DNA from: Gymnopus androsaceus JB14 | Taxonomy: Eukaryota > Basidiomycota > Agaricomycetes > Agaricales > Omphalotaceae | Direction of reading: 5' to 3' | Length of the DNA: 64,000 nt | NCBI GenBank assembly: GCA_009733575.1 | Contig: ML769383.1 | Span: forward strand, 930,001 to 994,000 | In this document: positions 14,684 to 26,665 of the stretch, piece after piece | Layout: each line of letters opens with the position of its first letter | Numbering within the stretch: position 1 is the stretch's first letter | Notes under the pieces: model-generated | What the model saw: the letters and a program-made list of their open reading frames with translations, nothing else | Database searches by the model: none | Told to the model about the DNA's origin: nothing | Position numbers and translations under genes: made by a program

Positions 14684-14833
14684 ATGTGTACTACCTTGGA
14701 CAAAACTAGATATCGTATCGGTGGAGATGGTATTACCGTCATCAAACAAAGCGGCTTAGTGTCTGTGACGTCTATCCCAGAAGAACGGACGCGCGCGAAC
14801 TTTCAAGCTGCGATGCAGCTACTTACACAGTAA
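14684..14833 (+). CDS. Possible 49-residue small protein, unrecognised
   Basis: An ATG-to-TAA frame begins MCTTLDKTRYRIGGDGITVI and ends FQAAMQLLTQ. It lies 128 bp from the divergent NDUFS7 start, so it could share that promoter region. A good GTAAGT donor follows the stop within 5 nt, so it may be an exon of a longer transcript. No family is recognised; it could be chance. Confidence 0.2.
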   Translation: MCTTLDKTRYRIGGDGITVIKQSGLVSVTSIPEERTRANFQAAMQLLTQ

Positions 14834-15398
14834 CGTAAGTTACACTACAGTATTCACCTTTCCTTTTATCGCTCCGCTTGATTTTTCCAGTAACGACAGC
14901 GACCTTTGGCGTAGACGCTCAGGATAGCTGAGGATTCGGTGTAGACCGTCTAACGCCACATAGAGCGGACATGCGTATGCACATAAGTTACTTAAATCAA
15001 ATCCTTCTAGTTTTCTCCCTACCTACCCCGTCTTTGGCCGCGTTATATGTACTCGCATCCACATGGCCCTCTTCAAGCAACCGCTTTCATGCGCCCTTCA
15101 CAAGCCCCTTTTCCCTTTATTGATTTTATCCATAACTTTCCTGATCGTTTTCTTGTACTGTATGCACTAGAAACTAAGAATGTCCAAGCCATTCGCTCTC
15201 CTTTACGAATTTCCCATGTGAACGGTCCCAAATATTTAATATTATGATAAAATAAAATAAATAAGAAGTCCATAAAACGACAGAATTAACTATCATTAAG
15301 AAAAAAAGTATGATACCAAGTAGTCAAAATCGCTGACGACCGTAGAGACATCCAGTGCTGGTGCAGTTCACGCCACAGCCGAATACAAGTTTTCAGAT
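14834..15398. other. Intergenic region, nothing supportable
   Basis: No reading frame with family features. It contains the 3' flank of the hydrolase gene, including A/T-rich sequence around 15230-15310 likely to hold poly(A) signals. Confidence 0.5.
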
Positions 15399-17553
15399 CT
15401 ATTCATAATCAAACCCATCTCCAGCAGCTGCCCCGACTGGAACAAGGTAAGGATCCTCAGGACCAGAAATCGTTTGACCAGGTTCAAACACCGATATGAA
15501 GGTCTGGTTAGTTGCTTCTGGGAGCGTTCCAGTTGGTGAGGTAGGTTATTTCTGCATCGCGCACCGGTCCAGGAACTTAATAAATAATGTCAATAAGCAG
15601 CTACCAAGAGTACGCTTGTCACTTACCAAAGTAGCTTCCATGGTCATCACCGTGGCGGATAATTACGACCGAATTGGGCGAGTCTCCTGCCTGAGAGACG
15701 AGGTTTTCGACAGGGGTACTATGTACAGGAGTGTTAGATGCACGATTGGATTCAATATTTGTATTCAATTCTTACTTGAGATCGAAATCAGACGAGACGA
15801 GCAGCATCGTAGAGTTATCAGGATGAGGTCCATTTACGTCTCCGTGTATTGGCCAGAAATTACAAATGGCCTACAATAAATCAGCCAAAAACCGCTTGGA
15901 ATGTTGTGAGAGAACGTACGTTCAAAAACAGAATCAACGAAAACCGCATATCATATGTATCAACCGCTGCAACCTCGTTCAACACGTTTGTATATGCATC
16001 AAACGATGTGTCAGGGATCTCTGCGCACATAGATAATACCTTAGCTTGTCAAATAATGTAGATCTGAAGTACACTCACGAGCATCCGGACAGAATAAGGC
16101 AACAGTAGACGCCACACCAGCAGAAAATCCAGCAGCGAATTCACCATTGTATGTGAAAGCGCTTGCATCTCCCTGTGTAGCTGCAGCGAGAGCAAGATTG
16201 AACTCAGTGAAATTTGGAGCGGTCGCGAAGAATTCAAGAGGGATCAAGGCTCTAATATCGTCTGCGCTAACGTTGGGATATGCACCGGCTGTTAGCATTG
16301 GCGATCACAGATTGGAAAGCCTGCAGTTGAATGTAAACATTACAGTCACATAACGGCAAAGAAACAAGCAACCTCGGGAACAGCACCTTTTCCCAGTGAG
16401 TTAAAGGGACAACTGGTGTCGTTCATGCAGTACGCGTCGGCTCTGAGCAGCAGCCTGTTGAGAGCTTTAATTTGACTGACGGTATATGTATGTAGTGTCT
16501 ATTCAAGAATTTCGTCAGGCAAGGTCATTTTTTGAATGAGAGAACGCACAATATTTGTAGAGCCTACTCCATCCAACACAAACCGTCCGACACGTTCAGG
16601 AAACTTTTCTGCGTAGATCGCACCAGTCAAGGTACCACTTCATCGATAGCAATTAGTACCGCGGTATATATTCGATTGATGTTCGAAACAACTCACTAGG
16701 ACAGTCCAAGGAGATGCATGGTGTCATATCCCAATGCAGCACGCACGCTATCCCAGTCACTAGCAAGATCCTCACTTCTTAAAAAGTTGAGAATGCCTTG
16801 GGGTGTGCTTTGTGCTTCACACGCATTGTAGACCGTCGTGGTGATATTCTGAAATTCATCGAACTGAGCCTGAGTACTTGGACTGGATACTGAATTAAAG
16901 GAAGCACAGTTGTAAGAGATGTAATGCAAGCTTACATAGAAGAAGGGAAAATCGCGTCGGAGGTGCAGTTCAAGGGATTGGAGTACTCTGTTCCTCGCAC
17001 ATCAATCGCTGCTCGTAGGTGAGGTTGTAAGCAATGAATTATCGAATATGATAACTGTACACACCCAAAAAGTCATAGTCCTCCAAGCCAACGAAGCCCG
17101 ACCCCTCAGCTGAAATATTCAAGGCAAATGACCATGCAAATGAGTTGGCTTCTCCCCCAGGACCACCAGGAGAGCTAGACTAGGTTAGGGCTGTACCATG
17201 CAGCATACACAAGAAGCGACTCACTACATTATGAGTCCCTTTGGATTATTAGGCCGGCGCATGGCAAAGTTGATAGTGATATTGTTCGATGCACAGATTT
17301 CTTTCGAATGGTCCATCGGTACAACGAGGTTACCACAACGGAGCTCATCGGGCAAAGTACTCGGTAGTTCAGTTGGATCTAATGTGGATGGTACAAAATC
17401 GGTGCAGTTGAGCCACTGGATCTGTTGAACCTGGCCACTGGTATGTGCGACTCGATGGGAGGAATGACCAACGATTTCAAGGGCGGGGTGAGCAAAAACC
17501 AGCCCGGCTAGACCAAGAAATTGGGCCGTGGAGCGAAGTGAGAAGTGGGACAT
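15399..17553 (-). CDS. Secreted alpha/beta hydrolase, TAP-like (tripeptidyl-peptidase type) family
   Basis: Starts at 17553 with a signal peptide (about residues 1-21, ending GLAGLVFAHP). The mature part shows LPDELRCGNLVVPMDH, the usual opening of Streptomyces-type TAP hydrolases, then INFAMRRPNNPKG and an SPGGPGG oxyanion-hole motif after an intron. The nucleophile elbow is GLSYGT (serine at about 16690, exon border just after LLGLS), followed by FPERVGRFVLDGV. Late exons give a TAP C-terminal domain: MLLVSSDFDLNTPVENLVSQ (catalytic Asp) and IIRHGDDHGS (catalytic His region). It ends DGFDYE at 15399. About ten short introns. Family members are secreted peptidases or esterases; the substrate is unknown. 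Potential N-glycosylation sites (NCT, NIT, NFT) are present. Confidence 0.85.
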
Positions 17554-18448
17554 GGTAATGATAGATCCTTGAGGCCTCGTCGCGAGCTTAAATAGTTACA
17601 GATGCTTGGGAAGAGCTCCGCAAAGGCAGGCGGAAAAAGCGGAGAATTCAGACAAAAGCACTGGTTTCAGAATTTACGCGACGCAGGATGAAGGGAAGCT
17701 GAAACTACCAGTCTTCAAACACAGCTTTGTACAACTACCTGATTGTAGTACTACAGTATTATCCGTTCCGCATCCGTCAGAGATCCGCAGAACGTGCCAG
17801 CGAGATGGTTATCAACGCTGCAGGGCATCACGCAGCAAAATGTTTATTGAAGTCGCTGTATAAACGACCCCAAGCTGCGCGTTCTGCCACCACTGACTAG
17901 ACAGGGGAGGAGCTATGTCAAAGACGAAGAGGAATCTTGTATAATCCAAAAAGTGATATACTGATTCTTGTCAATGTCAAGAAGTGCAAGTAATTGATCG
18001 AACAGTCTCTGAATTGGAAATCATTTCCCCTTACTTGAGTGTAGATCTTGAATCGTGCCAGGGAATCATACCATGGTTGTACGCCACACTTCCGGCGTAC
18101 TCAAGACGTACTTGCCCATAGGCAACTTTTGGAAGACTTCCGGCCTGATATAAGTATCGCAGACTTTATCGAAATGCTTGACGAATGTGTCAAGAATGCT
18201 TGACACATTCTTCCGACTCCTGAGATGGTTTTGTAAATAGTCCATATCTTCGGTATTGACAACAGTTGCTGTGGTGCCACATAGTACTTAACCTCAGAAG
18301 ATAGCATGCTAATAGCGGCTGTATTAATTCACTTCAGGAGAATGGTCTCCACTGGAATAGTACTATACACTATAACATGGTTGTACAAGTATGGCAGTCG
18401 AATAATAAGTACTTTTGACGACAATTTTCTTCGATCATCTCCTTTTCG
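17554..18448. other. Intergenic region with one coding-like fragment
   Basis: Mostly featureless. On the minus strand, about 18066-18290, one frame reads smoothly (TVVNTEDMDYLQNHL, then SILDTFVKHFDKVCD, ending STPEVWRTTMV and a stop at 18066). It looks like a C-terminal exon or a remnant of one. No start, no partner exon and no family can be given. Confidence 0.35.
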
Positions 18449-18541
18449 CCTGTGGTAGACTCGAACCACTCCTGCTGCAAGACTTTGATCTTGATCACCT
18501 AAAGTCTTTACACGGCGACTGGTTCGAGTCTAGCCCTGTGG
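18449..18541. repeat. Foldback element with 13-bp inverted repeats and flanking 7-bp direct repeats
   Basis: TAGACTCGAACCA (18456-18468) is exactly inverted at 18520-18532. Inside lies a second inverted pair, AAGACTTT (18479-18486) and AAAGTCTT (18501-18508). The direct repeat CCTGTGG flanks it at 18449-18455 and 18535-18541. Either a very small MITE-like element or a tRNA-derived foldback: the arms contain GGTTCGAGTC, which resembles a tRNA B box, on both strands. Confidence 0.6.
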
Positions 18542-18656
18542 TGCTAGTGCGCATTACTGTAGAATGTCTATTGCTATAATGCCAGAGTCCAGTATGATAC
18601 TGCATGTTTTCATTTCTAGCTCAGAGATATTACTTAACTGAACACAGTTAACTTGA

Positions 18657-21288
18657 CTAGGTAGACTCAGAGGCATCCAACACATCGTATCGGACCCGGA
18701 ATTCTTCGCCCCAATACCGCAAAGAAACACGAGGATTCCAGTACCAATGCTCCTGGATGCCTTCAGGCTTATTAATAGAGGAAGCTTTGAGCTTTTCAAC
18801 ATCAATGCTATCGTTATGGCTGTAGGAAGAAACTTTTGCTCAGCTTGAAAAATATGTTGAACTAGACAAATACCCACCAGGCTTCCAAATGGTCGATCAT
18901 ACTCCGGAACGAACGAACAAGTGTCTTGTGGCAGTGGACGCAACATATATCATTCATGTGTGACCAGGGCTTGCGTTCTGGTTCGAAGGGCAATGATCTG
19001 CTCTGTTTCTTCACCAAATGAATTGATTGCAAGGATATGATCTGAAGAGTGGACCAGCTAAACAAAGTAAGTGTTAAATATATGCCTGAAGGAAGAACAG
19101 ATGCTTACTGCAGATGGCCACCTCATGAAAGCCCGTCCAGCTTCATAAGAATTTTCATCCGAATTGATGTAACAACTAGTACATTCAATGAGAGGATTGA
19201 CAGATTGCAAATCCTTTACCGTCGCCGTAGTCGGATCGAGAGAGCAACTTTCAAGGATGGTCTTTGCAATTTGTGAACCGCTTTCACTCAAGACGATATG
19301 ACGCGACGTCCATGGACCTGTGTTATACAAGTAAATTTTCATCCGCTCAGCGCTAAGACTGTTGGCCGGTGGGTTCTGGGAAAAGCAAGGGTGATAAAAC
19401 ATTTGGGGATAATGCATGCGATAGTGAGACGGGCATTCCGTACATTGAAAGACTGAAGTTGCCAAGTGAAGGTCAGCAGCGGTAGCAGTAGGGATGGATT
19501 TTTGCATGATTCTGACAAGCTCCTGCACTTTAGCGGGTCGCCACTTGTCAAGTATGCCAGGCAGATGCTCCAAAAGTTTTTTCCTGAAAAATGTACATGT
19601 GAGTATTATCTCCTGGGGAGTGTCCCATACCAAGTCTTCGAAGACTTTGTATGTGAGTATATCACCGACGGCAGGGAAAGGCTCTCGAAGGTCTGATGCC
19701 GACCGGATATCATTGTACTCCTTTCGCAATGCGAGAATAGCGCTGAGCAAGGGTGCGTCGTCGCTCTGCAGCTAGACGCTTGACCTTGTGGTCCGACAAT
19801 AGTTCCACCAGTTCAGTTCTGATGCAATTCCAGCCTTGAGTAGGTACGGTGTCAGAAAATTAGACAGCAGAGATGAAGAATGTCACCATATTGTGTGAGT
19901 TTCTTCGATTGCTTGACGAACTTGTGAGTCGAGAATTCATCATGCCAAGGATCTCCCCGGTCCAGGATTTTCTCCGCCTCCTTCCGCCACCCAATTTCCT
20001 CTAGTCGATCAAGGATTCTGATTGGGAGTATTATAGCTTGGGCAGCTTGTACGAGTTTAAAAATAAGTACTCACGCTTGCCTTCTTTCTTTGCGGATATC
20101 GTCCAATTCATCGGCACGCTTCCTTAACCTGGATTGGTGCCACTCTTCGCATAGGGAACCATGCTAGAATGGTCAGGATTTACATATGGACTGATACACG
20201 TTGTAACAAATGAGTATGCTTACCGAAACTAGTGGATTGGCGTTCTTGTGTTTTACGAGCAATCCATGCGGTGCGATCCTCCGGAGTCTGAAGAGCTTCG
20301 AATTCTGCTACAAGTCGTGCTGTTATTTTATAATTCACAACTTTACGGAGATTCTGTCGCTTTGCTAACAGGGGTTTAATTGGATGGACCGGAAGATTGA
20401 TAGCTTAACTTACAAGATCCCGGAATGAGCTCCTGTGGCAGGATCTCATGGCCTTGGAATGCGGAAGGTAGGGTGCTCTGAAATTCTTTATTATCAATGT
20501 TGGGAAACCTATAAGAGGAGGTGAATAAACGGCCAAAGCGTGAGGCAGACACATACGCTACTGTGGCGCAGCTTCTGCAGCACCTCATGCGAAATGACCA
20601 CAGTACTATATCACAGCGTCCTTTGTGGTTGCAAACCTAGATAAAAGCTCACTCTCCAAGAATATCCGTACCACAGCTACAAGCACCTACATGGCAATAG
20701 GACTCAAAAAGAAGATGAGCATACTGGGGCTCGTTCAAATCCAGGGGAAGCGGCGGAAGATCTTCGACGTTTCCACGAGCCGCGCGCCAAATAATCCCCG
20801 AAGACTTGCTCATCAAAATACCTCGTAGATCATTTGATGTCCGAGCAAGACGAAGAAGATCACCGGGACCAAGGTAGTAGAAGATCTGCATGTTAAATTA
20901 ACTGAATGTACGTACCACCGAAAATGCGATAAGACCGATATCAGCAATACCCACTTCGAACATCACATCCAGTGGAACGTCCTTTGCGAGTCGCGCGAGC
21001 ATTCCCAATTTCCCCCGAACTTTCCTGAAATGCTCAGGGATCCGCTGCTGCTTCTTCTTTTTCGTATCTGATTCAACCGATAAATCATTCGAAGTTGTTT
21101 TGGTTCCAGCGCTTCTAGAGCGATTTCGGACTCTTTTCCGAGAACGCTCTTCGTCCTTCAACGAGTCCTCATAGCTGTCATCCTGTGCGCGATTTTTGAC
21201 TAGCGTTGGCAGACACAGTTGCATCCGGCCCCCGAGAGTTGTCTAGAGCAGTTTGCTTTTCTTTGATTCGAAGAGAGTGGCGAGGCAT
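18657..21288 (-). CDS. F-box domain protein (basidiomycete type)
   Basis: Probable substrate adaptor of an SCF ubiquitin ligase. The N-terminus is basic and Ser-rich (nuclear-like: SRKRVRNRSRS, DTKKKKQQRI). The F-box follows and is split by an intron near 20895: LAKDVPLDVMFE then IFYYLGPGDLLRLARTSNDL, RGILMSKSSGIIWRAARGNV. After it comes a Cys-rich segment usual for this family (FESYCHVCG, RMRCCRSCATV) and a helical region (FEALQTPEDRTAWIARKTQE). Near the C-terminus CCVHCHKTLVRSFRSMIDHL suggests another metal-binding site. It ends YDVLDASEST at 18657. About ten exons. The start is uncertain: ATG 21288 (MPRHSLRIKEKQTA) is typical but meets a stop unless a small intron exists before ATG 21224, which opens the long frame. 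Target proteins are unknown. Confidence 0.78.
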
Positions 21289-21712
21289 GATGGTTTGAAA
21301 GCAGGATGCGGTAGCAATACTAGCAAAGTTCCCGCGGCCTCATCCGAATTGGTCGGTTTTAAGCAAACATGTTTTCTGGAAAGAGTGCAATCATGAATAC
21401 AGAGCGATGTACAGTACGGAGTTAAACCTACAAATCGAGTAACGATATGATGCTATATGCTAACATGCCAGAGACGCAGTGGAAAGTAACAATAAGTAAC
21501 TGAATGCTATGACGATGATGATGATGATGATGAGTGAGTCGCAGAGAATGGGAAGATGGGTAACATGTTGATACAATGCGTATTGCGATAAATGCTATGC
21601 TGAGAAATGGGAAAGAAAGAAATAACAACCATCGTAAAGTCCGGGTATCCCCAATGCAGTATGCTACAGTCCTGTACGCCAGATCAAGAAAGAAAGAATC
21701 TTCAAAACTCTT
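21289..21712. other. Intergenic region with ATG/ATC triplet repeat
   Basis: Spacer between the F-box gene start and the kinase gene 3' end. It contains a short (GAT)n microsatellite at about 21508-21532 and nothing else that I can support. Confidence 0.5.
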
Positions 21713-23376
21713 CTATGCGTGGCGTGGATTCAACCACGGGTGGCTTTTAACTTCCTGAATCGTGACGCGCGTCTTCGGGTTCGGGTCCAAACAGACGTGC
21801 ATCAGATTCAACGCTTGACGCGACACGCGTGGGCAGTCCGTCAAAACTATCCTGCCTGCGACGGCATCCTTGAGGTGCGGGAAGGGTGAAGAGCCAGTAA
21901 GAAGATAGGAAAGAAGGACGCCAAGCGTCCACACCTCTGCAGGCGCTGCTTGGTACATCTTCTTCTGCAGGATCTCGGACGACGCATAGGCAGTTGTCCC
22001 ATAGAATAGGTCGTAAAACGGACGAGGCTCCGCAGGGTCGGTGAAGGCGGCGCTGCCAAAATCGATGAGTTTGACCTAGAATAGGATTGGTTAAGAGTGA
22101 ATCGGTAGACAAAAGTACACTGCATACCTTGAGATTCTCGTCGATGACGATGTTCTCATCCTTGATGTCACGATGTGCTACACCCAGAGAGTCGAGGTAG
22201 TCTACAGCGTCGACGATCTGTGCAAACACATAGCGAGCTTGGTCTTCTGAAAGACACTTGTTATCAGACTGCTCGATGCACTCGAACAGATCATGAGAAG
22301 GCCGGCGAACGAATTTGGGTGGACGGGGCGCCTCAAGTTTCGATGAACTCTGGCAAGGCAGAGGGCTAGATGTATGTGGTGGTGTCGATGGGCAGGCACT
22401 GGAAACCGAGTTCATCGAGACCGAAGGTGATAATGAAGGTGGCGACGAGGTTTCTGCAGATGGAAGTCGTTCTGGTTCTGCGTCGTTGCTAGGATTGTGC
22501 CATGGTGTACCGTGCAACTCTTGCACCTGTATCACGATGATGGTAAGTGACTAGAACGCGAAAAATATGAAGGCAGAAACGTACCAGGTAGTAGTATTTC
22601 GCGTCTTCAAAGATATCCAGACACTTGACGATATTCTCGTGGTCGATGCTGCTGAGTAGGACGACTTCGATGGGCAGCCTCCCGTATCTCTTATTATCGA
22701 CCCAAGCATACTCTGGGACCTTTTCCTTGATAATAAACTTGACTGCAACCTCGTGACCCTCCTTCCGCTCCTTGGCCGTCACTACAAACCCGTAACCGCC
22801 TGAACCAAGCTCGTCTCCAAGTTCGTACATCCGGACGAAATGGGGATTGAGTCGATGTCCAGGGGGAAAGTAGGGCGAATGGAACGACGAATCGAGATTG
22901 AATTCCGAAATGGGTGTTCTCGGATTATTAGCTTTGTATGACGGGAACGTATGCTGTGCTTGGTGTCGCGGAGATGACAGGAAAGGAGAAGGCGAATTGG
23001 GCGAAAGAGGCGACGATAACGCGTCGCTTTCTATAGGCGAGAGGTATTCGCATTCGTATTTGATGTCAGAGAGAGGCGAAGAGCCTCCGACGCGTGAATT
23101 GGTGACATATACTGACGGCAAAAGACCAAAGCCCTTTGTCGCGCCAAATTCGCAGCTGGAATTTGCAACAAGAATATCATCGCTGTGAGCATGGATATGC
23201 TTATTACACGATCGGTCAGGCGAGTAGGCGAGAAGTGGATGAGGATGTTCGGGGAAAGAAGGTGTCCTAAGGGCATCGCTCTCCGCTGGAGAAAGAAATC
23301 CAGAATCGGAAGGAGAAAGAGGAGAATACGCGAGTTCTGGAATCATTATCGGCTGAAGGTTCAGATGGGAATTCAT
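21713..23376 (-). CDS. Serine/threonine protein kinase with Ser/Pro-rich N-terminus and kinase insert
   Basis: Starts at ATG 23376 (MNSHLNLQPIMIPELAYSP). About 165 residues of repetitive SPxESDAL-type Ser/Pro text precede the kinase domain. The glycine loop is LGDELGSGGYGFVV, the ATP lysine is in HEVAVKFIIKEK, and helix C lies in LPIEVVLLSS. After the hinge (YYYL|VQELHG) an insert of about 85 residues rich in Ser/Pro splits the domain. The C-lobe then gives YLDSLGVAHRDIKDENIVID (catalytic loop), LIDFGSAA (DFG), AYASSEILQKK in place of APE, and ends in SHPWLNPRHA. Two introns, near 22584-22525 and 22130-22075. HRDIKDEN with LIDFGSA resembles PAS kinase and CAMK relatives, but no PAS domain is visible. 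All catalytic residues are present, so an active kinase is expected. Confidence 0.87.
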
Positions 23377-23715
23377 GACTGGGAAAACAAAGATGAAAGG
23401 GCGCGAATTATATAGTAAAAAAGACAATGTCCAAGTGGCTCGCCAATGGGTCAAATCGGTCCTGCGACCAGGGTTACAGCTTTGGCCAGAAGAAGGTCCG
23501 ATGTCGAGCAACTGCTGCTCGCGTAGACGTGAGGTCAAATAAGAAAAAAAGACAAAAGCGCAATGGCAGAGCGCACAAAACTCGGGAACAAAAGTGGAAC
23601 GTTGAATTACGGCGCCAGCTCTTTTATGAATCGCGGCACGTGGCGGTCCGCGAACAACATCCAACGAATCCGAATTAGTTTAGTACGGAAAATACAAGCT
23701 ATGTATCTATAGAAT

Positions 23716-25422
23716 TTATTTCGCGGCCAAGGACCACATATAGAAAACACCTGTCCAATGCTTGAGCTTCGAGCGCAAGCAGAAAGGTCGGAACACTGCT
23801 CACCAAGGCTTCGGTAAGGTTTCCAGCTATCCGTGAGCTCTTCCATCTCTGATGGAGTTAGAATGGCACCTCTTTAATCGATAACAATTAGCACGGAGCT
23901 TTGACCCGAAGAGCGGAACAAGACCCGCAACTCACTTAATCTTCTTCTTGGGGTCCAAGCGGCCATGCAAAGTAGACGGAGACAACCCTGTAGGTAAAGG
24001 TGGCGGCACATAGCCCTGCGAGTTTTCAACTTTTATTAAAGTTTCCTCAACAGACGGCGTCGCTGGTGGAGGAAGCGAAGCGACAGTAGCCTCTCCTCCT
24101 CCTCCTCCAAGTCCGGTTCCGGCTACCTTCCGAGGAGTAGGCAGGCGGTGCAGGAGGAATCGAGGATAGGTCAAACGGAGGTGCATCCAAGGCTTTTTCC
24201 AAGCTCACGGAACTTTCTCCGAGCGCGGGGAGAGTGTCGTTTCCCTCCTTCTCCGAATCATCTACGTCATGAGTGTCGCGTTCTGTCTTGTCAGGTGAGA
24301 AACTGCAGGAATAACTGGGAGAGTGTAATCCGAGAAACCACCGAAGCATTCCACGTTGAACTCCAAGATCTCCTGGGAGGAAATAAGCCAGCGGAAATCA
24401 ATCAACTCGAGTTATACAAACCAACAGGGAGAATATTCGGACGACGTAGTGTGAAAATGGAAAACACGTCCACTAACGCGCTCTTAGTATCACATTGGGG
24501 AAGTATTAAGGAACGTACCGGTCCACTGCAATATTGTTAGAATTACAATGTTCGAATGAGTATAACGGACTCACACGGCCAATGCCTTTGACCTCAATCA
24601 ACATCTCCGCTAGTTCGTCATCATTTGCTTGCAAAAGTTTCTCGGTAGATAGTCGGCCATCCGCAAACCGAGTTGCAAGATCTCGAACTGTTATTACTAT
24701 AAGTCAGGATGGACAAAATCAATATGTGGCTCATTTCACCGTATTCTGCCTTGCGGCCACTCAATCCAGCGGTCCGAAGGATAGCCAGGTCCGTACTGGC
24801 GACCTGTTGCGCAGTCGGAAAGAAGGATGTAGGTGATTTGCTTTCTCTTTGACCTCTTGAGACACAAGAACTCAAAAAACACAAGTTGAGACTTACTGAT
24901 AATCTAATACCTTCTCCGGAATGGATGGGTTGAATAGCCTAACGAATTTATGATTTACTGCACGAGCAGCTATCCATGATATTTGTTGACCAACAATGGA
25001 TGTTACAAGAGCTCTAAGAGTACCGAGTTAGACTGACCAACTCAATGAAAACGACTAACGCACCTGAACGGATGGACAGTTTCGAGCTGTTCAAAGGGCT
25101 TGCAACACATTTTGTTGAAAAGAATCTCGAACCGCGGATCCACATTAATGAGATGCTGCTTGGCTTCCTCAAATCTAAAGGAAAGTTTCGCAGGGACAAA
25201 AACTGGAGCTGGACCTGGCTCAGGAAGATTACGCTGAAATTCTTCAATTTGAGCCAGTGTAACAGCAGAAACTTCCGCAGGCTTTTTGGCTCCCCGGGGC
25301 TTCTTTTCTTTAGTTGCGGGGGCTGAGGGAGGTTCCTGGGCCTTGCGCTTTGGTGTTCTGGGTGTAGGAGCGCTGGGAGCTGAGGAAACAGTTGCACGGC
25401 TTGCGGAACGAGTGGTGGGCAT
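23716..25422 (-). CDS. MAG1: DNA-3-methyladenine glycosylase II (AlkA/Mag1-type HhH-GPD base-excision enzyme)
   Basis: Removes alkylated purines from DNA in base excision repair. It starts at 25422 (MPTTRSASRATVSS) with a basic Pro/Ala/Lys-rich N-terminus that looks like a nuclear signal (EKKPRGAKKP). The fold follows: FEQLETVHPFRALVTSIVGQ and QISWIAARAVNHKF, PTAQQVASTDLAILRTAGLS, then the helix-hairpin-helix EVKGIGRWTVDMFAIFSL. The catalytic aspartate lies in LPVGDLGVQRG, with an intron splitting G|DLG near 24420-24375. It ends RSLGVFYMWSLAAK at TAA 23716-23718 after a short last intron. An acidic, Pro/Gly-rich insert of about 110 residues (DDSEKEGNDTLPALGES and on) extends the C-terminal half beyond the yeast enzyme. 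Divergent from the inhibitor gene at 25662. Confidence 0.93.
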
Positions 25423-25661
25423 TCTGAAGATGTGTAAAATCAAAACGATGTCTGAACACATACTTAGATTAAAAGAGAACTCGGAGTTGCCAGTTGGAGT
25501 GAAAAAAACGGGTGCGGGGTAGTTGTATGACTCAGAAATGACTCATGATTCTTTATCTTATCGACGTCATTCGGGCGCTTATAAGGAGCATCATGATTCA
25601 CCGTACTCATCGCTTCTTTCACTTTCATCCACCACGATCGGCCAGCTCTACGAAGTCAATC

Positions 25662-26107
25662 ATGTCTAGTAAGATCCTTCTGAATCAATCCAGAGACAAC
25701 TACAGCTCCTCATCCTTCATTTCAGACTACATCATCTCTTTCAAAGATACCGCCACCCCAGAGCAAATTCAAGAGTTCCAGAATGAAGTAACATCGGGAG
25801 GTATGAGCTCTTTCGCTACTCTCCCTAGCGCTCTCACTGATCATCCTATGCAGGTGGAGAGCTAAAACACACTTTCAAGCTCAATCCTGTACGTTCCCTC
25901 AATCGCTGAACTCGAGTCTTAAACTTGAAATCCGTTGCCAGGGCTTTTCGGCCAAGATCCAGCCTCAAACCTTGCAAGCCTTCAAGGAGAAAGCGAGCCT
26001 TTCAGACTCCATCATTGCGAGCATTGGTAAATCCTGTGCATTCCATCCCTCAGAGTCCGGTATTAACCAATCCTGTAGAAGAGGATGGTGTCGTCACGAC
26101 ACAGTAA
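25662..26107 (+). CDS. I9-family protease inhibitor (Pbi2-like / subtilisin propeptide-like)
   Basis: Small cytosolic inhibitor that blocks subtilisin-type proteases such as vacuolar proteinase B. ATG 25662 (MSSKILLNQSRDNYSSSSF) is followed by ISDYIISFKDTATPEQIQEF and QNEVTSGG. Short introns at about 25800-25853 and 25889-25941 come next, then GELKHTFKLNP and GFSAKIQPQTLQAFKEKASL. A last short intron leads into EEDGVVTTQ and TAA at 26105-26107. The ferredoxin-like I9 pattern YIVxFKxxATxExI...FSAxL...I..IExDGxV is complete. There is no signal peptide and no protease domain, so it is a free-standing inhibitor of roughly 95 residues. The start is chosen because the family begins close to the first beta strand. 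Confidence 0.87.
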
Positions 26108-26137
26108 TCGATATGGACTGCTGTCCTGATCTAAGCT

Positions 26138-26551
26138 TTATCTAGTATATGTTGTAATTTTATCCGAAATGGGATCTGACTGGAATTGTACCACAACCGA
26201 AGCCACCGCGGCTGTACAAACTCTTTCAATACACGCAGTTAACATCGGACCCACGATTATCGTCCATTTGCATGACGAGTTTTGCTTTCGGAGCACATAG
26301 GATTGGAGGAACCGCAAATGCGAATACATGGTTAGAAACGACATAGAATAAAAGAGATCCATAATGATGCTATGACATGTCAGGGTATAAGGAAAGGTGG
26401 ATATATCTAGCGAACTCAGGTCAGTCAGGTACTCCAAGACAGCCAAGTCAAGATGAAACCCACAAGAGATGATAGTAATTTTGTCAAACAAGCCCTTGAA
26501 TGGATTGGTGTCAATAACTAAAGCGTTCATTAACATTGACTCAAATGGCAA
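26138..26551 (-). other. 137-codon open frame, unassigned
   Basis: An uninterrupted ATG-to-stop frame (MPFESMLMNALVIDTNPFKG to SDKITTYTR) with two hydrophobic stretches. It resembles nothing I know. It overlaps the start of the hairpin-array region and may be chance or a decayed membrane-protein exon. Confidence 0.15.
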
Positions 26552-26600
26552 TGAAAGAATTGCTTACAAGACACCCGATATGATTTTGATTGCAACTGAA

Positions 26601-26665
26601 AGAGGCCCTCTACCGACTTATGACAGAACGGCCCTTGCGGGAACTGCTGAGCGGGGAGCATCTTG
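26601..26665. repeat. Hairpin unit 1 (core 26608-26658)
   Basis: Divergent unit: CTCTACCGAC start, loop-side change GACAGAACGG, and inner hairpin CCC-TTGC-GGG. It closes TGAGCGGGGAG. The outer arms are weak here. Confidence 0.7.

Noticed and set aside
18066..18290. Separate minus-strand gene downstream of the F-box gene
   Set aside because: Only one short coding-like frame, without a start, partner exon or family.
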